NCBI GenBank assembly: GCA_964587835.1
Contig: CAZPMN010000004.1
Coordinates: 60,283-124,282, forward strand
From: Erginobacter sp964587835
GTDB taxonomy: Bacteria; Auribacterota; Erginobacteria; Erginobacterales; Erginobacteraceae
Direction of reading: 5' to 3'
Length of the DNA: 64,000 nucleotides
The position numbers and the translations under genes are program-made. How positions within the stretch are numbered: position 1 is the stretch's first letter; every line of letters starts with the position of its first letter. Under the pieces are notes generated by a model that was not told the DNA's origin, searched no databases, and was given only the letters and a program-made list of their open reading frames with translations. This document shows, piece after piece, positions 52,375 to 61,004 of this stretch.

Positions 52375-53454
52375 TCAGGCTGGAGAACAGCAGCGTCGCA
52401 CGGCACTGATCAGGTAAAAACCGTAAACGACCAGGAAGACCAGCAACGGATAGGAGACATTAAATCCGAGCAGGAGCAGCCCGAGGTAGATGATAAGGAA
52501 GATAATCGCCGGGGTGATTGCGTAAAGAGCGAGGGCGAAGACCTGTCGGAAGGGCATCGGACACTTGAGCAGGGAAGCGGTCAGCCCGCCCGCCGCGGAA
52601 CCTCCCAGGATGACCACCAGGAGGACCAGGTAACAGATCACCAGCATCATCCCGATCATCACCGGGATCAGCTGCCAGATAAACGACTTCCGCCAGCTGT
52701 CCAGGATCTCGTCATTGATCACCGTAGAAGTGGTCTCCGGGAAGCTGATCTTCTTCGGCATCAGGGGAGTGTTGATAGTGTAGGAATGCGACCCCAGGGC
52801 AAAGCCCATCATCCCCGGGGGGAGTTCCGGATCGTCGGTTCTGAGATCGACCCGGAAGACGAAATTGAAGAAATGGGAGGAGTCCCGGAGGAGTTTCTCT
52901 ACTTCCGGATCTTCCGGGGGAAATTCTTCCAGCTGGCGGTCGACCGCTTTGCTGGTGATGACCGCTTCCGGATCGGCGAAGTACTCTTCGATCCAGGCCC
53001 TCCCGGCCGCCCCGGCCGTCTGTCGCCGTTCAAAGGCGGCGAGCAGTCCCTCCTCCTCGCCGGTGAGTTCTTCGCCCGCGTCCCGCCGCCGAAGAATTTG
53101 TCGAACGGACCGGTCGGGCCGGGAACTGAGAAGGATGAGGATCTCCTGCCAGCTGGCCACCGGAAATTCGTTCTCGGTTTCAAAGTGGAAGACCTCGCCC
53201 TCATCCATAATCACCGCTCCCTGATCAATTCTCAACTTGGGGAGGTTCCCCTGGAGGGAACTGGTGATCCGGATCATCAACTTGTTCATCTCGTAGATCT
53301 GGGGGATGGTGAAGAGGGAAACCGGAAGCAGGGCCAGGATCAGCAGATAGAGGAAACCGTGGCCCAGGGGCCGCCGGACCAGCTCCCGGTAAAACTGGAA
53401 GTTGGTCAGGGCGCCCGAGAAGGTGGACGGCACCGATTTGATGTTGAAGCTCAT
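52375..53454 (-). CDS. DUF1189-like membrane protein
   Basis: 359 residues. One N-terminal helix (about 33-52), a periplasmic-type domain of about 200 residues, and four helices at the C-terminus (about 255-350). The layout and opening FSGALTNFQFYRELVRRPLGHGFLYLLILALLPVSLF resemble DUF1189. The middle domain has Glu/Asp-rich runs. Assignment is by general form and is moderate. Confidence 0.6.
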   Translation of the reverse strand: MSFNIKSVPSTFSGALTNFQFYRELVRRPLGHGFLYLLILALLPVSLFTIPQIYEMNKLMIRITSSLQGNLPKLRIDQGAVIMDEGEVFHFETENEFPVASWQEILILLSSRPDRSVRQILRRRDAGEELTGEEEGLLAAFERRQTAGAAGRAWIEEYFADPEAVITSKAVDRQLEEFPPEDPEVEKLLRDSSHFFNFVFRVDLRTDDPELPPGMMGFALGSHSYTINTPLMPKKISFPETTSTVINDEILDSWRKSFIWQLIPVMIGMMLVICYLVLLVVILGGSAAGGLTASLLKCPMPFRQVFALALYAITPAIIFLIIYLGLLLLGFNVSYPLLVFLVVYGFYLISAVRRCCSPA

Positions 53455-53503
53455 CGGTTAATTTTTTGGTCGGCGGGTGGAGCCGGAGTCGGTTCTCCGC
53501 GGT

Positions 53504-54652
53504 TCAGTCGATGATCTCGATATCCGACGGAGCGAAGATGCTCAGCTGGACCGATTCCCGGAAGGTGGTGACCTTGCCCCGGGCCCGGATCTTCCGCCCC
53601 TCGAATCGGGACGGATCGCCAAATCCCCGGTCCTCCCCGTCGCGGCTCTTCTTGTAGAAGACGACGGTCAGGCTGTTCCGGTAATCCCGGTCGGTGTTAA
53701 GCCTGACCGGCCCCCCCTGACCCCGGGCCTCCGGGTCGTAGAACCCGACAATCTCCGCCTCCACCGTGACGTTATCCCCCACCCGATCCATCGCTTCCTG
53801 CCAGGTGATGGCGTTTCCCGCACTTTCCGCCGGGATCGGGTCGGCCGCCGGAGAAGAACTTTGGCCGGTGGCGGCCGGAACCGCGGGCGCCGCGGCGGCG
53901 GCCGGGACGGCCGGTTTAATTCCACCGGGGGCATCAAAGGTCGCCCCTGTCCAGTCGCCGTACATCGGGTTGGGGATGATGATCAGATCGGTTCCAAACC
54001 GGTCCTTGACTTCCTCGAAGCTCTGGTCTTCGTAGAGATCGTGGGTCTGATCGCCGGCCAGCATCAGGATCTCCAGTTTGGGCATCCCCGAGCCCAGGGG
54101 GAGTTTTCCCTCCTCGATGTCCCGGCGGCGCCGGACCTTGGACCGGTCGTCCTTATAGACGCCCTCCCGATTGAGGCAGAGGTCAAAGGGGATCCCGGCT
54201 TTTTCCAGGTTCTTGACCGTGGGTTCGTGCAGGGGCGCCTGCCGGTTGGTGACGATGATGATCTTCCCGCCCAGCTCGCGGACTGCGGTCAGGAACTCGA
54301 TCGCCCCGGGGATTGCAGTCGCCTCCATCCGCTGGCACCAGGAGTTCCAGGCGTTGCGGGAATAACCGGACCCGCTCGCCGCCAGCTCGGCCTGGAACCG
54401 GACATTGCTCAGCACGGTCTCGTCAGCGTCGAGAACCACGCACCAGGTTCCCGGTTTCTTTCCCTCAGCCAGGACCTTCAACCGGCTGATCGCGTTCAGG
54501 TAGGCCTGCTGACAGCAGGCCCGGTAAGTGTCGGCGGACATCACCCAGGCGATGTCGTTGGGCAGGGTGACGGTCCGGGCCGCGGCCGACGCCGGGATCG
54601 AGATCGCCAGGGCGATCAGGATAACCAGGGACAAATTCTTGCTCAGCTTCAT
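53504..54652 (-). CDS. secreted HAD phosphatase fused to a C-terminal OB-fold-like domain
   Basis: 382 residues. Signal peptide (about 1-25), then a class B/C acid-phosphatase HAD domain: VVLDADETVLSN (nucleophile D75, D77), IIIVTNRQAP and LMLAGDQTHDLYE. An Ala/Pro-rich linker (about 245-285) leads to a 100-residue beta-rich domain (ITWQEAMDRVGDNVTVEAEIVGFYDPE ... FEGRKIRARGKVTTFRESVQLSIF) that looks like an OB-fold. The combination is unusual. It probably removes phosphate from nucleotides or other esters in the periplasm. Confidence 0.8.
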   Translation of the reverse strand: MKLSKNLSLVILIALAISIPASAAARTVTLPNDIAWVMSADTYRACCQQAYLNAISRLKVLAEGKKPGTWCVVLDADETVLSNVRFQAELAASGSGYSRNAWNSWCQRMEATAIPGAIEFLTAVRELGGKIIIVTNRQAPLHEPTVKNLEKAGIPFDLCLNREGVYKDDRSKVRRRRDIEEGKLPLGSGMPKLEILMLAGDQTHDLYEDQSFEEVKDRFGTDLIIIPNPMYGDWTGATFDAPGGIKPAVPAAAAAPAVPAATGQSSSPAADPIPAESAGNAITWQEAMDRVGDNVTVEAEIVGFYDPEARGQGGPVRLNTDRDYRNSLTVVFYKKSRDGEDRGFGDPSRFEGRKIRARGKVTTFRESVQLSIFAPSDIEIID

Positions 54653-54754
54653 AGCTCCTCCTCTCCGGTTGTCCGGCAGGTGGGGTTGGATTCAATTAGA
54701 TTACATCATAGGCAACCTTCCCGTCCGACGGAAGGAAAATCTTCCCTGGCCCGA

Positions 54755-55861
54755 CTAAGGGACCGCCCGCTCCAGATAGTCCCTGATCCCGAGAGCGATG
54801 GCTTCCGCCACCGCGGCGCGATGGGCGCCGTCGGCGAGATCATCCCGTTCCTGGCTGTTGGAGAGAAAACCGGTCTCGACCAAGATGGAGGGCATCCGGG
54901 TGCGCCGGAGGACATAAAATCTCGCCTTCTTGACCCCCCGGTTCGGGGTCCGGGTGGCGGCGGCGAGCCGTTTCTGGATTCCGGAGGCCGCCCGGGCGCT
55001 GTCCCGCCGCCGCCCGGCGGCTTCCACCTCCCCATTGATCTCCTCCACGGCCGGATTCTCCGGGTTCTCCAGGCGCAAGGCGGCATTCTCCAGCTGCGCC
55101 ACCGTCCGGGACCAGGGGTCCCCAGCCGGGGCGTAGTAAAAGGTTTCCGTGCCCCGGGCCAGGTGATTGAGGGCGGCGTTGGCGTGGATGCTGACAAAGA
55201 GGTCGGCCCGCAGCCGGTTGGCCAGGCGGATCCGGTGACGCAACGAGACGTAACGGTCGTCGTTCCGGGTCATAGTTACCCGGTAGCCCTCCCCTTCCAG
55301 GAAAGCCCGGACGGAGCGGGCGATCTCGAGAACCACGTCCTTCTCCAGGAGCAACCCCTCGCCGACAGCCCCGGGATCGACTCCCCCGTGACCGGGATCG
55401 AGGACCACCCGGATCCCCTCTTTTCCCGGGGCCAGGTTCTCGATCAGGTCATCGTCGTCGATCTGTCCCGGCAGGCTGACCAGGGCCAGATAGATCGGGG
55501 CGATCAGGACCCCCTCCCGCCAGTCCACCGGATCTTCCAGGAGGAAGGTCTCACCATTGATAGTCACCTCCGGACTCCCGGCCTCGACCCTCAGTCGGAT
55601 CCGGTTGCTGCCGAAGGTGAAGAACCTTCCGTCATCTTCCTCCAGGATCAGGCCGTAAGACCGGGCGATCGCCGCCACCGGGACGTAGAGGCTGTCCCGA
55701 TGGCGGATGGAACTGACCTGCATCCGGGCGACCGGACCGGGGATGATAATCGCCGGGATGGAACTCCCGCCCGAGATCAGGAAGGGGAGGAGGCAGCCGA
55801 GGAGAGTCGGGGAGGTTTGGAGAGCGGATAAACGGCGGAGCTGGTTCCGGAGCCGGCCCAT
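54755..55861 (-). CDS. N-acetylmuramoyl-L-alanine amidase with N-terminal beta-domain
   Basis: 368 residues. N-terminal signal or anchor helix (about 18-42), a copper-amine-oxidase-N-like domain (about 48-145: RDSLYVPVAAIARSYGLILEEDDGRFFTFG), then an Amidase_3 domain with zinc ligands H158 (LDPGHGG), E173 and H226 (SIHAN) and the catalytic glutamate in VETGFLSN. It cleaves the amide between MurNAc and L-Ala in peptidoglycan. It lies 3 nt downstream of the nucleotidase-family gene. Confidence 0.9.
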   Translation of the reverse strand: MGRLRNQLRRLSALQTSPTLLGCLLPFLISGGSSIPAIIIPGPVARMQVSSIRHRDSLYVPVAAIARSYGLILEEDDGRFFTFGSNRIRLRVEAGSPEVTINGETFLLEDPVDWREGVLIAPIYLALVSLPGQIDDDDLIENLAPGKEGIRVVLDPGHGGVDPGAVGEGLLLEKDVVLEIARSVRAFLEGEGYRVTMTRNDDRYVSLRHRIRLANRLRADLFVSIHANAALNHLARGTETFYYAPAGDPWSRTVAQLENAALRLENPENPAVEEINGEVEAAGRRRDSARAASGIQKRLAAATRTPNRGVKKARFYVLRRTRMPSILVETGFLSNSQERDDLADGAHRAAVAEAIALGIRDYLERAVP

Positions 55862-55864
55862 CGG

Positions 55865-57418
55865 TTATTTCCTGATCCAGCGGCCGAAACCTGCGAATCC
55901 GGGATGGAGCGGGGTGTTCCGGCTGATGTACTCGGCCATCGCCTCCCGGAGGAGCGCGCCGCTGTCGCGGCGGATGGTCCCCTCCCGGAAGGTGGCGAAG
56001 TAATCCCCTCCCCCGGCCAGAAATACATTGGTGGCGATTAGGTAACGGGAATTTTCTTCCAGGGGGTCTTCCCCGATCTCCACCGAGATTACCCGTTCCC
56101 CCTCCGACCGTTTCGGGTCGTAGACCACCCGCAGCCCGGAGATCTGGAGCAGCCCTTTCTTCAGGGTCAGGCTCTGTTCGAGCAGTTCCCGGATCTGGCT
56201 CCCGGTCAGCTCCATCGTCACAATCGAGTTGTCGAAGGGGAAGACCGTGTAAATATCCCTCCGGGTGATCGGCCCCCTCAAAAGGTCTCCCCGAATCCCG
56301 TAGGGATTTTGGAAGGCGGCCACCGCGTCCGTCTTCTCGCGCATTGCGTCGGTGATCAGGTTGCCGAGCGGGGATTCTTCTTCGTCGGCGGTGGTAATGT
56401 CCTCGAGGGCCATCCCGACCACCTGGTCATAGTCTCCGCCGACTTCTTCCCGAATCTCCGCCAGCAGCCGGTTGGTCTCGAGATCGGCCGCGTAACTGTA
56501 TTGACGGTTGACGAAGATCGTCTCCCGGTGGTCGGTGATCCGGTTCTTCCTGGTATCAACTCGGAGGTCCAGCCGTCCGGCGAACCGGCCGTAGCACCCC
56601 GCCTGGACGATCAGGGTCGGGCGGGTTCCGACCCGGAGAGGTCCGGCCAAAAGATCGTGACTATGGCCGCCGACGATCAGGTCGATTCCGGCCACGGTCT
56701 CGGCCAGCACCCGATCCGCCGCCAGGCCCAAATGACTGAGGACGACCATCAGGTCGACTCCCTCCCGGCGGAGGAGCTGGAGATAGGGCCGGATCGACTC
56801 CGCCGGGTCGCGGAAGGCGATCTGATTCACGTTCCCCGCCGCGGTCACTTCCGGGGTTTCGACCACGGTCACCCCGATGATCCCGACCTTCAGTCCCTGG
56901 TAATCCCGAACCAGGTAGGGACGGATGCTCTCCGGCGGTTTTCCGGAATCGCTCCGGAAGATATTGGCGCTGAGGAAGGGGAAAGTCGCCGTCTGGGTCA
57001 GTTGATGAAAGTTGAAGAACCCATAATCAAACTCGTGGTTCCCGACCGCCGCCGCGTCGTAATCGGCCAAGTTCATCAGCTCAATCACCGCCCGGCCCCG
57101 GGTCAGGTTTCCTTCCACTGTCCCCATATAGACATCCCCCGCGTCCAGGAGCAGGGTGGGGATATCCTTTCCCTCGTTCTCCTCTCGCACCCCCCTCAGC
57201 CAACTGACGAAGACCGCGTAACCCCCGGTCCGGTCCGACCACCCCTCGACCCGATCCGGCAGGATGTGCCCATGTAGGTCGTTGGTATGGAGGATCGTGA
57301 TCTCCCGGTCCCCCCTCCCCCCGCAGCCGAGTAGCAGCAGGGACAGGAGCAGCGCCAGCCTAGCCCAGGGCCGGCGATCCCTCCAGCGGTCAGGGATGCG
57401 CGAACGGAAGATGTTCAT
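55865..57418 (-). CDS. 5'-nucleotidase/UshA-family lipoprotein
   Basis: 517 residues. Lipobox LLLLGC (C32), metallophosphoesterase domain (ITILHTNDLHGHI, DAGDVYMGT, AVGNHEFDYG, LSHLGLAAD, VGGHSHDLL) and the C-terminal 5'-nucleotidase domain (ESPLGNLITDAMREKTDAVAAFQNPYGIR, FPFDNSIVTMELTG). It should hydrolyse nucleotides in the periplasm. The start ATG 57418 is preceded by the ssrA upstream region on the other strand. Confidence 0.93.
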   Translation of the reverse strand: MNIFRSRIPDRWRDRRPWARLALLLSLLLLGCGGRGDREITILHTNDLHGHILPDRVEGWSDRTGGYAVFVSWLRGVREENEGKDIPTLLLDAGDVYMGTVEGNLTRGRAVIELMNLADYDAAAVGNHEFDYGFFNFHQLTQTATFPFLSANIFRSDSGKPPESIRPYLVRDYQGLKVGIIGVTVVETPEVTAAGNVNQIAFRDPAESIRPYLQLLRREGVDLMVVLSHLGLAADRVLAETVAGIDLIVGGHSHDLLAGPLRVGTRPTLIVQAGCYGRFAGRLDLRVDTRKNRITDHRETIFVNRQYSYAADLETNRLLAEIREEVGGDYDQVVGMALEDITTADEEESPLGNLITDAMREKTDAVAAFQNPYGIRGDLLRGPITRRDIYTVFPFDNSIVTMELTGSQIRELLEQSLTLKKGLLQISGLRVVYDPKRSEGERVISVEIGEDPLEENSRYLIATNVFLAGGGDYFATFREGTIRRDSGALLREAMAEYISRNTPLHPGFAGFGRWIRK

Positions 57419-57451
57419 ATCGATACTTGGCCGGATAAAGGTTTTCTCCCC

Positions 57452-57480
57452 TTGCCATTCACAATATGATGGTCTATTAT
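57452..57480 (+). promoter_or_regulatory. ssrA promoter
   Basis: TTGCCA (57452-57457), 17-nt spacer, TATTAT (57475-57480), about 38 nt before the mature tmRNA 5' end. The leader contains an ATAATTTTCC/GGGGAAATTAT hairpin and would be removed by processing. Confidence 0.6.
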
Positions 57481-57517
57481 GTATTCAGCAACATAATTTT
57501 CCTTCCGGGGAAATTAT

Positions 57518-57868
57518 GGGGGCGACCCGGTTTCGACTGGGATAGTGAAGCCGTTGCGGCAGGCAGAGGTGGTCGGGAGGCCTCTTAAAACACCCGGCAA
57601 ATGACAACTGCCAACGAGCAGCTTGCCCTGGCCGCTTAAAGCGGTCACGTCCCTACCGTCTAGCCCGCGGGATGGATAGGGACGTACGATAGCGGGCTGG
57701 CCCCGATCCCGGACCGCCGGGGAGAGGGGCGAGATTTATACGTGGCGGTTAGTCCCCGGTCAATCCTGTCGGCCGGAGTCTCCGGGGGCGAATTCAAATG
57801 ACCGACTAAGCCTGTAGAAGCGCGGAGGGATCTATTTCAGGACGGGGGTTCGACTCCCCCCGCCTCCA
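57518..57868 (+). ncRNA. ssrA: tmRNA
   Basis: The 5' end GGGGGCGACCCGGTTTCGAC and the 3' end GGGTTCGACTCCCCC-CGCCTCCA form the tRNA-like domain; the acceptor arms GGGGGCG and CGCCTCC pair with one G-U. The frame ending in the tag stop at 57637-57639 encodes ANEQLALAA if resumption is at GCC 57610. The 3' CCA is not fully encoded. tmRNA rescues stalled ribosomes with SmpB. The 3' end is the probable integration site of the downstream element. Confidence 0.95.
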
Positions 57869-57878
57869 TACCCTCTTT

Positions 57879-57921
57879 GAATTTGACTTTTGTAACCATT
57901 TTGTTACCATAAGTCAAATTC
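57879..57921. other. inverted repeat between tmRNA and integrase
   Basis: GAATTTGACTT (57879-57889) and its complement (57911-57921) flank the direct pair TTGTAACCAT/TTGTTACCAT. It could be an integrase arm site or, with the T-run at 57930-57935, the tmRNA terminator. AAGGAGGG within the right flank also serves the integrase. Confidence 0.45.
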
Positions 57922-57938
57922 AAGGAGGGTTTTTTCTT

Positions 57939-58949
57939 ATGTCCACACTCCGTCTCCGGGGCAAGTATTGGGTCATCGATTACCGTCTTGACGGCCAGCG
58001 GAAAGTCAAATCCACCAAGATTCCCAAGGGCCAGAAGAAGCTTGCCGAGCAGTATTTCGCCGAGTTCCAGGGCAAGATGGCCCGGAGACAGATCGGCTGG
58101 GACTCCCCTACCCTTTCCCTCGAGGCTGCGGCCGGCAAGTGGCTGGACACCATCAAGGCGACCAAAGCCCCGAAGACATACATACAATACAAGGAACGGA
58201 TTGGCCAGCTGATCGATTTTTTGAAGTCCTCTCATCCGAACGTTTCCCTTCTATCCGAGATCACCCCCGAGGTCCTCCAGGAGTTCGTCAACCACCGCGC
58301 CACCATCCGCCACCCCAACACGGTAAAAAATTCCTTCATCCACGTCCGCGGATTTTTCAACTGGTGCCGCAAGATGGGCTATCTCCCATCCAACCCCGGC
58401 AACGGGGTTGACCTGCCCCGGGAGAAGAAAAAGCCCATCCGGTTCTTTTCGGTCGAGGATGTCCAGCTCATCTTCCAGAATGCCGGGGCACGTCTCCCGT
58501 TCTACCAGTTTTTATATTATTCGCTTGCCCGCCTCAACGAAGCGGCCACGTTCAGGGTGAACCAGGTCAACTTCTCCCGGAACGTTCTCGCCTTCCACAC
58601 CACCAAGTCCAACCGTTACGACGAGGTCGAGATTGCCGGAAAACTCCGTCCCATCCTCGAAAGACTCTGCGCCGGCAAGAAACCGGATGACCTTCTATTC
58701 CCCAATGCCTTTGCGAAGAGGCATAATTCCCTCCGGCTCGAGTTCCAGGATCTCCTCCAATCTCTTGAACTTCCCCACGCCACGATCCACACCTGGCGCC
58801 ATACCGGGATCTCCCACCTGGTGATGGCCGGGGTGACCCTCCGCGCAGTGAAGGAGATCGCCCGCCACCAGGACATCAAGACCACGATGCGCTATTCCCA
58901 TCTCGCTCCCGGCTACCTCAAGGGGCTGATCAATCACCTCCCGGTCTGA
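57939..58949 (+). CDS. int: tyrosine recombinase/integrase
   Basis: 336 residues. An N-terminal core-binding domain (about 60-150) precedes the catalytic domain with R198 (SLARLNEAATF), K223 (HTTKSNRYDEV), H284-R287 (IHTWRHTG), H310 (ARHQD) and the nucleophile Y319 (TMRYSHL). The gene is 70 nt from the tmRNA 3' end, in the same direction, which is standard for tmRNA-targeting islands. AAGGAGG lies 10 nt before the ATG. The stop is 1 nt from the convergent HTH gene. Confidence 0.95.
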   Translation: MSTLRLRGKYWVIDYRLDGQRKVKSTKIPKGQKKLAEQYFAEFQGKMARRQIGWDSPTLSLEAAAGKWLDTIKATKAPKTYIQYKERIGQLIDFLKSSHPNVSLLSEITPEVLQEFVNHRATIRHPNTVKNSFIHVRGFFNWCRKMGYLPSNPGNGVDLPREKKKPIRFFSVEDVQLIFQNAGARLPFYQFLYYSLARLNEAATFRVNQVNFSRNVLAFHTTKSNRYDEVEIAGKLRPILERLCAGKKPDDLLFPNAFAKRHNSLRLEFQDLLQSLELPHATIHTWRHTGISHLVMAGVTLRAVKEIARHQDIKTTMRYSHLAPGYLKGLINHLPV

Positions 58950-58950
58950 T

Positions 58951-59271
58951 TCAGTCCATCAGCCTGTCGGATTGCAGGCCCTTCTTCCGGTTGCTCCTGA
59001 CCGCCTTCTCCAGATCTTCCCGGTGGAAAAGTTTCTTCGTGCTGCCGGGAAAGATGCAATATGGGACGAGTTTCAAGGCCACGGCGTGCCGGAAACTGGT
59101 CTTCCCGACATTGCAGAAGGAAATCGCCTCATCTTCGCTCAGAAATAGCTTTTCCGAAGAGGGGATGGATAAGAATATGTTTATCCCCCCGCCCTGACTG
59201 GACAGGACTTCATTGTTACCTCGGCAGGTCGCCAAGATATCGGAGATAAATTTCTCAGCTTGGGGGGTCAT
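58951..59271 (-). CDS. MerR/Xis-type DNA-binding protein
   Basis: 106 residues. The segment FLSEDEAISFCNVGKTSFRHAVALKLVPYCIFPGSTKKLFHREDLEKAV (about 42-92; quoted in pieces in the family sense: EDEAISFCNVGKTSFRHAV) is a winged helix-turn-helix like those of excisionases. A glycine-rich loop lies near residues 22-30. It converges on the integrase with a 1-nt gap. It may direct excision or regulate the element. Confidence 0.6.
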   Translation of the reverse strand: MTPQAEKFISDILATCRGNNEVLSSQGGGINIFLSIPSSEKLFLSEDEAISFCNVGKTSFRHAVALKLVPYCIFPGSTKKLFHREDLEKAVRSNRKKGLQSDRLMD

Positions 59272-59437
59272 TCACGTATCCCATACAAAGCAAAATCAGG
59301 ACATTGCCTAGTCAATCTTCAAAAGCTGTTCTTCCTCATTGCATCGCCGGCCGGGATCCCATCCAGGCGGGTGAGAAGGTCGATCACCATCCCCCCGATT
59401 CCGCGGCTATTGCAGGCCCAAACCTGTTTTTTTCTGA
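59272..59437. other. short gap with no supported gene
   Basis: A possible 40-codon frame on the minus strand (59319-59441, TTG start overlapping the replication-gene stop) is seen but not convincing. Confidence 0.3.
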
Positions 59438-60151
59438 TCAAGCCTCCGCGTACAATCCCTTGTAAATGCCGCCCTTGTCCTTATTCGATGATCCGCAACC
59501 ACGCCTTCCCCAATTGTTTGATTTCCAGTTCCGGACCGCGGCCTTCCAGTCCTTCATCTGGGTTCTACCAATCATCCAACCCTTTTGCTCATAAGAATTG
59601 ATGAACTTTTCGGGATCGAGCGGATAACCGATTTCTTGAGCGTATTGTTTGACCTGTTCTTGAGTAGGGGGAATAAATTTAGAACTGCCCGATATATTAT
59701 TTTTACCTTCCTTTCTTACTTTCTTCTCTTTCTTGTTTATAGTGTCTGGGGGTTGTGGTTCTGTTGTGGTTTTACTGTGGCGCTCTTTGTGGCTCTCGTA
59801 GTTGGCCGGGTTTTGGTAATGGTCGTAATTGCAGATAGTAATGATCAATCCGCGTGTGGTTTTCTCTGTGGTTACCATCTCATGTTTCGTTAACCACTTC
59901 ATTGCTGTCTCGCATTGCCATTTGGTGTAGCTTTCCTTCCGAAATCCCACATACCAGGAGAGGCCTTTGAGGATATCCTCGTACCTCCTTACACATTGCC
60001 CCCTGCGGATTATCCTGCCGTGGGACTTTCCGTCTGCGTGATTCGCCTCTTTGAGCAGCCAGTCCCATATTTCCCGAATATGTGGTGGAGCATTTGCTAT
60101 GGCCGATTCTTGGATGCATCGCGCCTTGATGTAATAACCGTTCGGTATCAT
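59438..60151 (-). CDS. phage-type replication protein (DnaD/replisome-organiser-like)
   Basis: 237 residues from ATG 60151, preceded by AGAGG (a GTG at 60169 is less likely). N-terminal helix-turn-helix region IREIWDWLLKEANHAD, YVGFRKESYTKWQCETAMKWLTKHEMV is like phage replication initiators. The C-terminal block TQEQVKQYAQEIGYPLDPEKFINSYEQKGWMIGRTQMKDWKAAVRNW is the tail domain of many phage replication proteins that load a helicase. The gene is more AT-rich than the chromosome. The linker is basic and Asn/Thr-rich. Confidence 0.7.
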   Translation of the reverse strand: MIPNGYYIKARCIQESAIANAPPHIREIWDWLLKEANHADGKSHGRIIRRGQCVRRYEDILKGLSWYVGFRKESYTKWQCETAMKWLTKHEMVTTEKTTRGLIITICNYDHYQNPANYESHKERHSKTTTEPQPPDTINKKEKKVRKEGKNNISGSSKFIPPTQEQVKQYAQEIGYPLDPEKFINSYEQKGWMIGRTQMKDWKAAVRNWKSNNWGRRGCGSSNKDKGGIYKGLYAEA

Positions 60152-60213
60152 CTCAACCTCTCGTCTCACTGAATTTCTACCCTTAACTGGTAGCCACCCC
60201 TAACTCACTGTGT

Positions 60214-60471
60214 TTATACCCTTTGCTTTAAAGAAAACAGATGGTCTCGCAATCCGCGGTAGGATTGAAGATACCGTGCCAGGTTGACCGTGGCTCGCTC
60301 GCCATAGAAGTCATCAAGGGCACCTTCTACTTCGCGAGAACGGGGGAATAGAAAATAACACCGGTGGGGATTGGCTGAGTCAATGCGAACCAACTCAAAA
60401 CCCTGGCTGACGAGGTAGGCTGAGGCGAATAGAGACCGGGTCGAAATTATATTGTTTTCACTGTGTTTCAT
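60214..60471 (-). CDS. DUF5659 family protein
   Basis: 85 residues from ATG 60471. The pattern ISTRSLFASAYLVSQGFEL, then HRCYFLFPRSREVEGALDDFYGERATVNLARYLQSYRGLRDHL, fits DUF5659, a small family frequent in integrated elements. The frame upstream of 60471 overlaps the excisionase-like gene. No function is known. Confidence 0.65.
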   Translation of the reverse strand: MKHSENNIISTRSLFASAYLVSQGFELVRIDSANPHRCYFLFPRSREVEGALDDFYGERATVNLARYLQSYRGLRDHLFSLKQRV

Positions 60472-60484
60472 ACCTTGGGCGCTC

Positions 60485-60703
60485 TTACTTCTGGGAAATG
60501 CTTTTCGCAAATCCACCACTGGGCTGTCGACCCTGTTGCTGGATGTAGTCTCGAAGATCGCTGCCAAAAATCAAAACTCTCCGGCCAACACGATGGCCGG
60601 GAATTCTCCCCTCCCTCAGTTTCTTGCGGACAGTCCACTTCGATAAGCGAAGCAGCTTTCCTGCTTCACTCAAGTCATATACTTCCTGCGGATCAAGTCT
60701 CAT
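60485..60703 (-). CDS. excisionase-like HTH protein (HTH_17 type)
   Basis: 72 residues. VYDLSEAGKLLRLSKWTVRKKLREGRIPGHRVGRRVLIFGSDLRDYIQQQG is the typical winged helix of small excisionases and MerR-like proteins. GGGGGAG is 6 nt before the ATG. Two such DNA-binding genes in one element suggest separate control of excision and replication. Confidence 0.8.
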   Translation of the reverse strand: MRLDPQEVYDLSEAGKLLRLSKWTVRKKLREGRIPGHRVGRRVLIFGSDLRDYIQQQGRQPSGGFAKSISQK

Positions 60704-61004
60704 GCCGATCTCCCCCTTAGGGTCTTGGATGCTCCGGTGGCAACGTTATTGCAATACGCTTTCACCTTATGCCGGAACCGTGCATAGTTTTGGGGTCGAA
60801 ATCTGTATTTTTTAGATTTTATTCAGGTGGCCGGGAGAGGACCGGAGTCTAGGCCGCCACGCTGGCCGGTGACCGGGGAAGCCCGGGAGACTGAGCCCGG
60901 GGTCAAAAACAGGAGAGATTTGACCCGGAGGGGGGAGGGGTTGCTCTCGGAATATGCACGATCGCGGCTATTAATGGGGGAACACTTCCACTTTATTTCA
61001 AACC
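60704..61004. promoter_or_regulatory. divergent non-coding interval with operator-like dyad
   Basis: No gene is supported. An inverted repeat GGGTCAAA (60900-60907) and TTTGACCC (60919-60926) with an 11-nt centre lies about 80 nt before the tape-measure gene and could be a repressor site. The interval separates leftward and rightward transcription. Confidence 0.35.

Noticed and set aside
53477..55831. 784-codon open frame on the plus strand
   Set aside because: It lies opposite the phosphatase-OB and amidase genes and is an antisense frame kept open by GC-rich codons.
59319..59441. 40-codon frame after the replication gene
   Set aside because: TTG start and no family similarity; it is only suggested by a GGAGG and the overlap with a stop codon.
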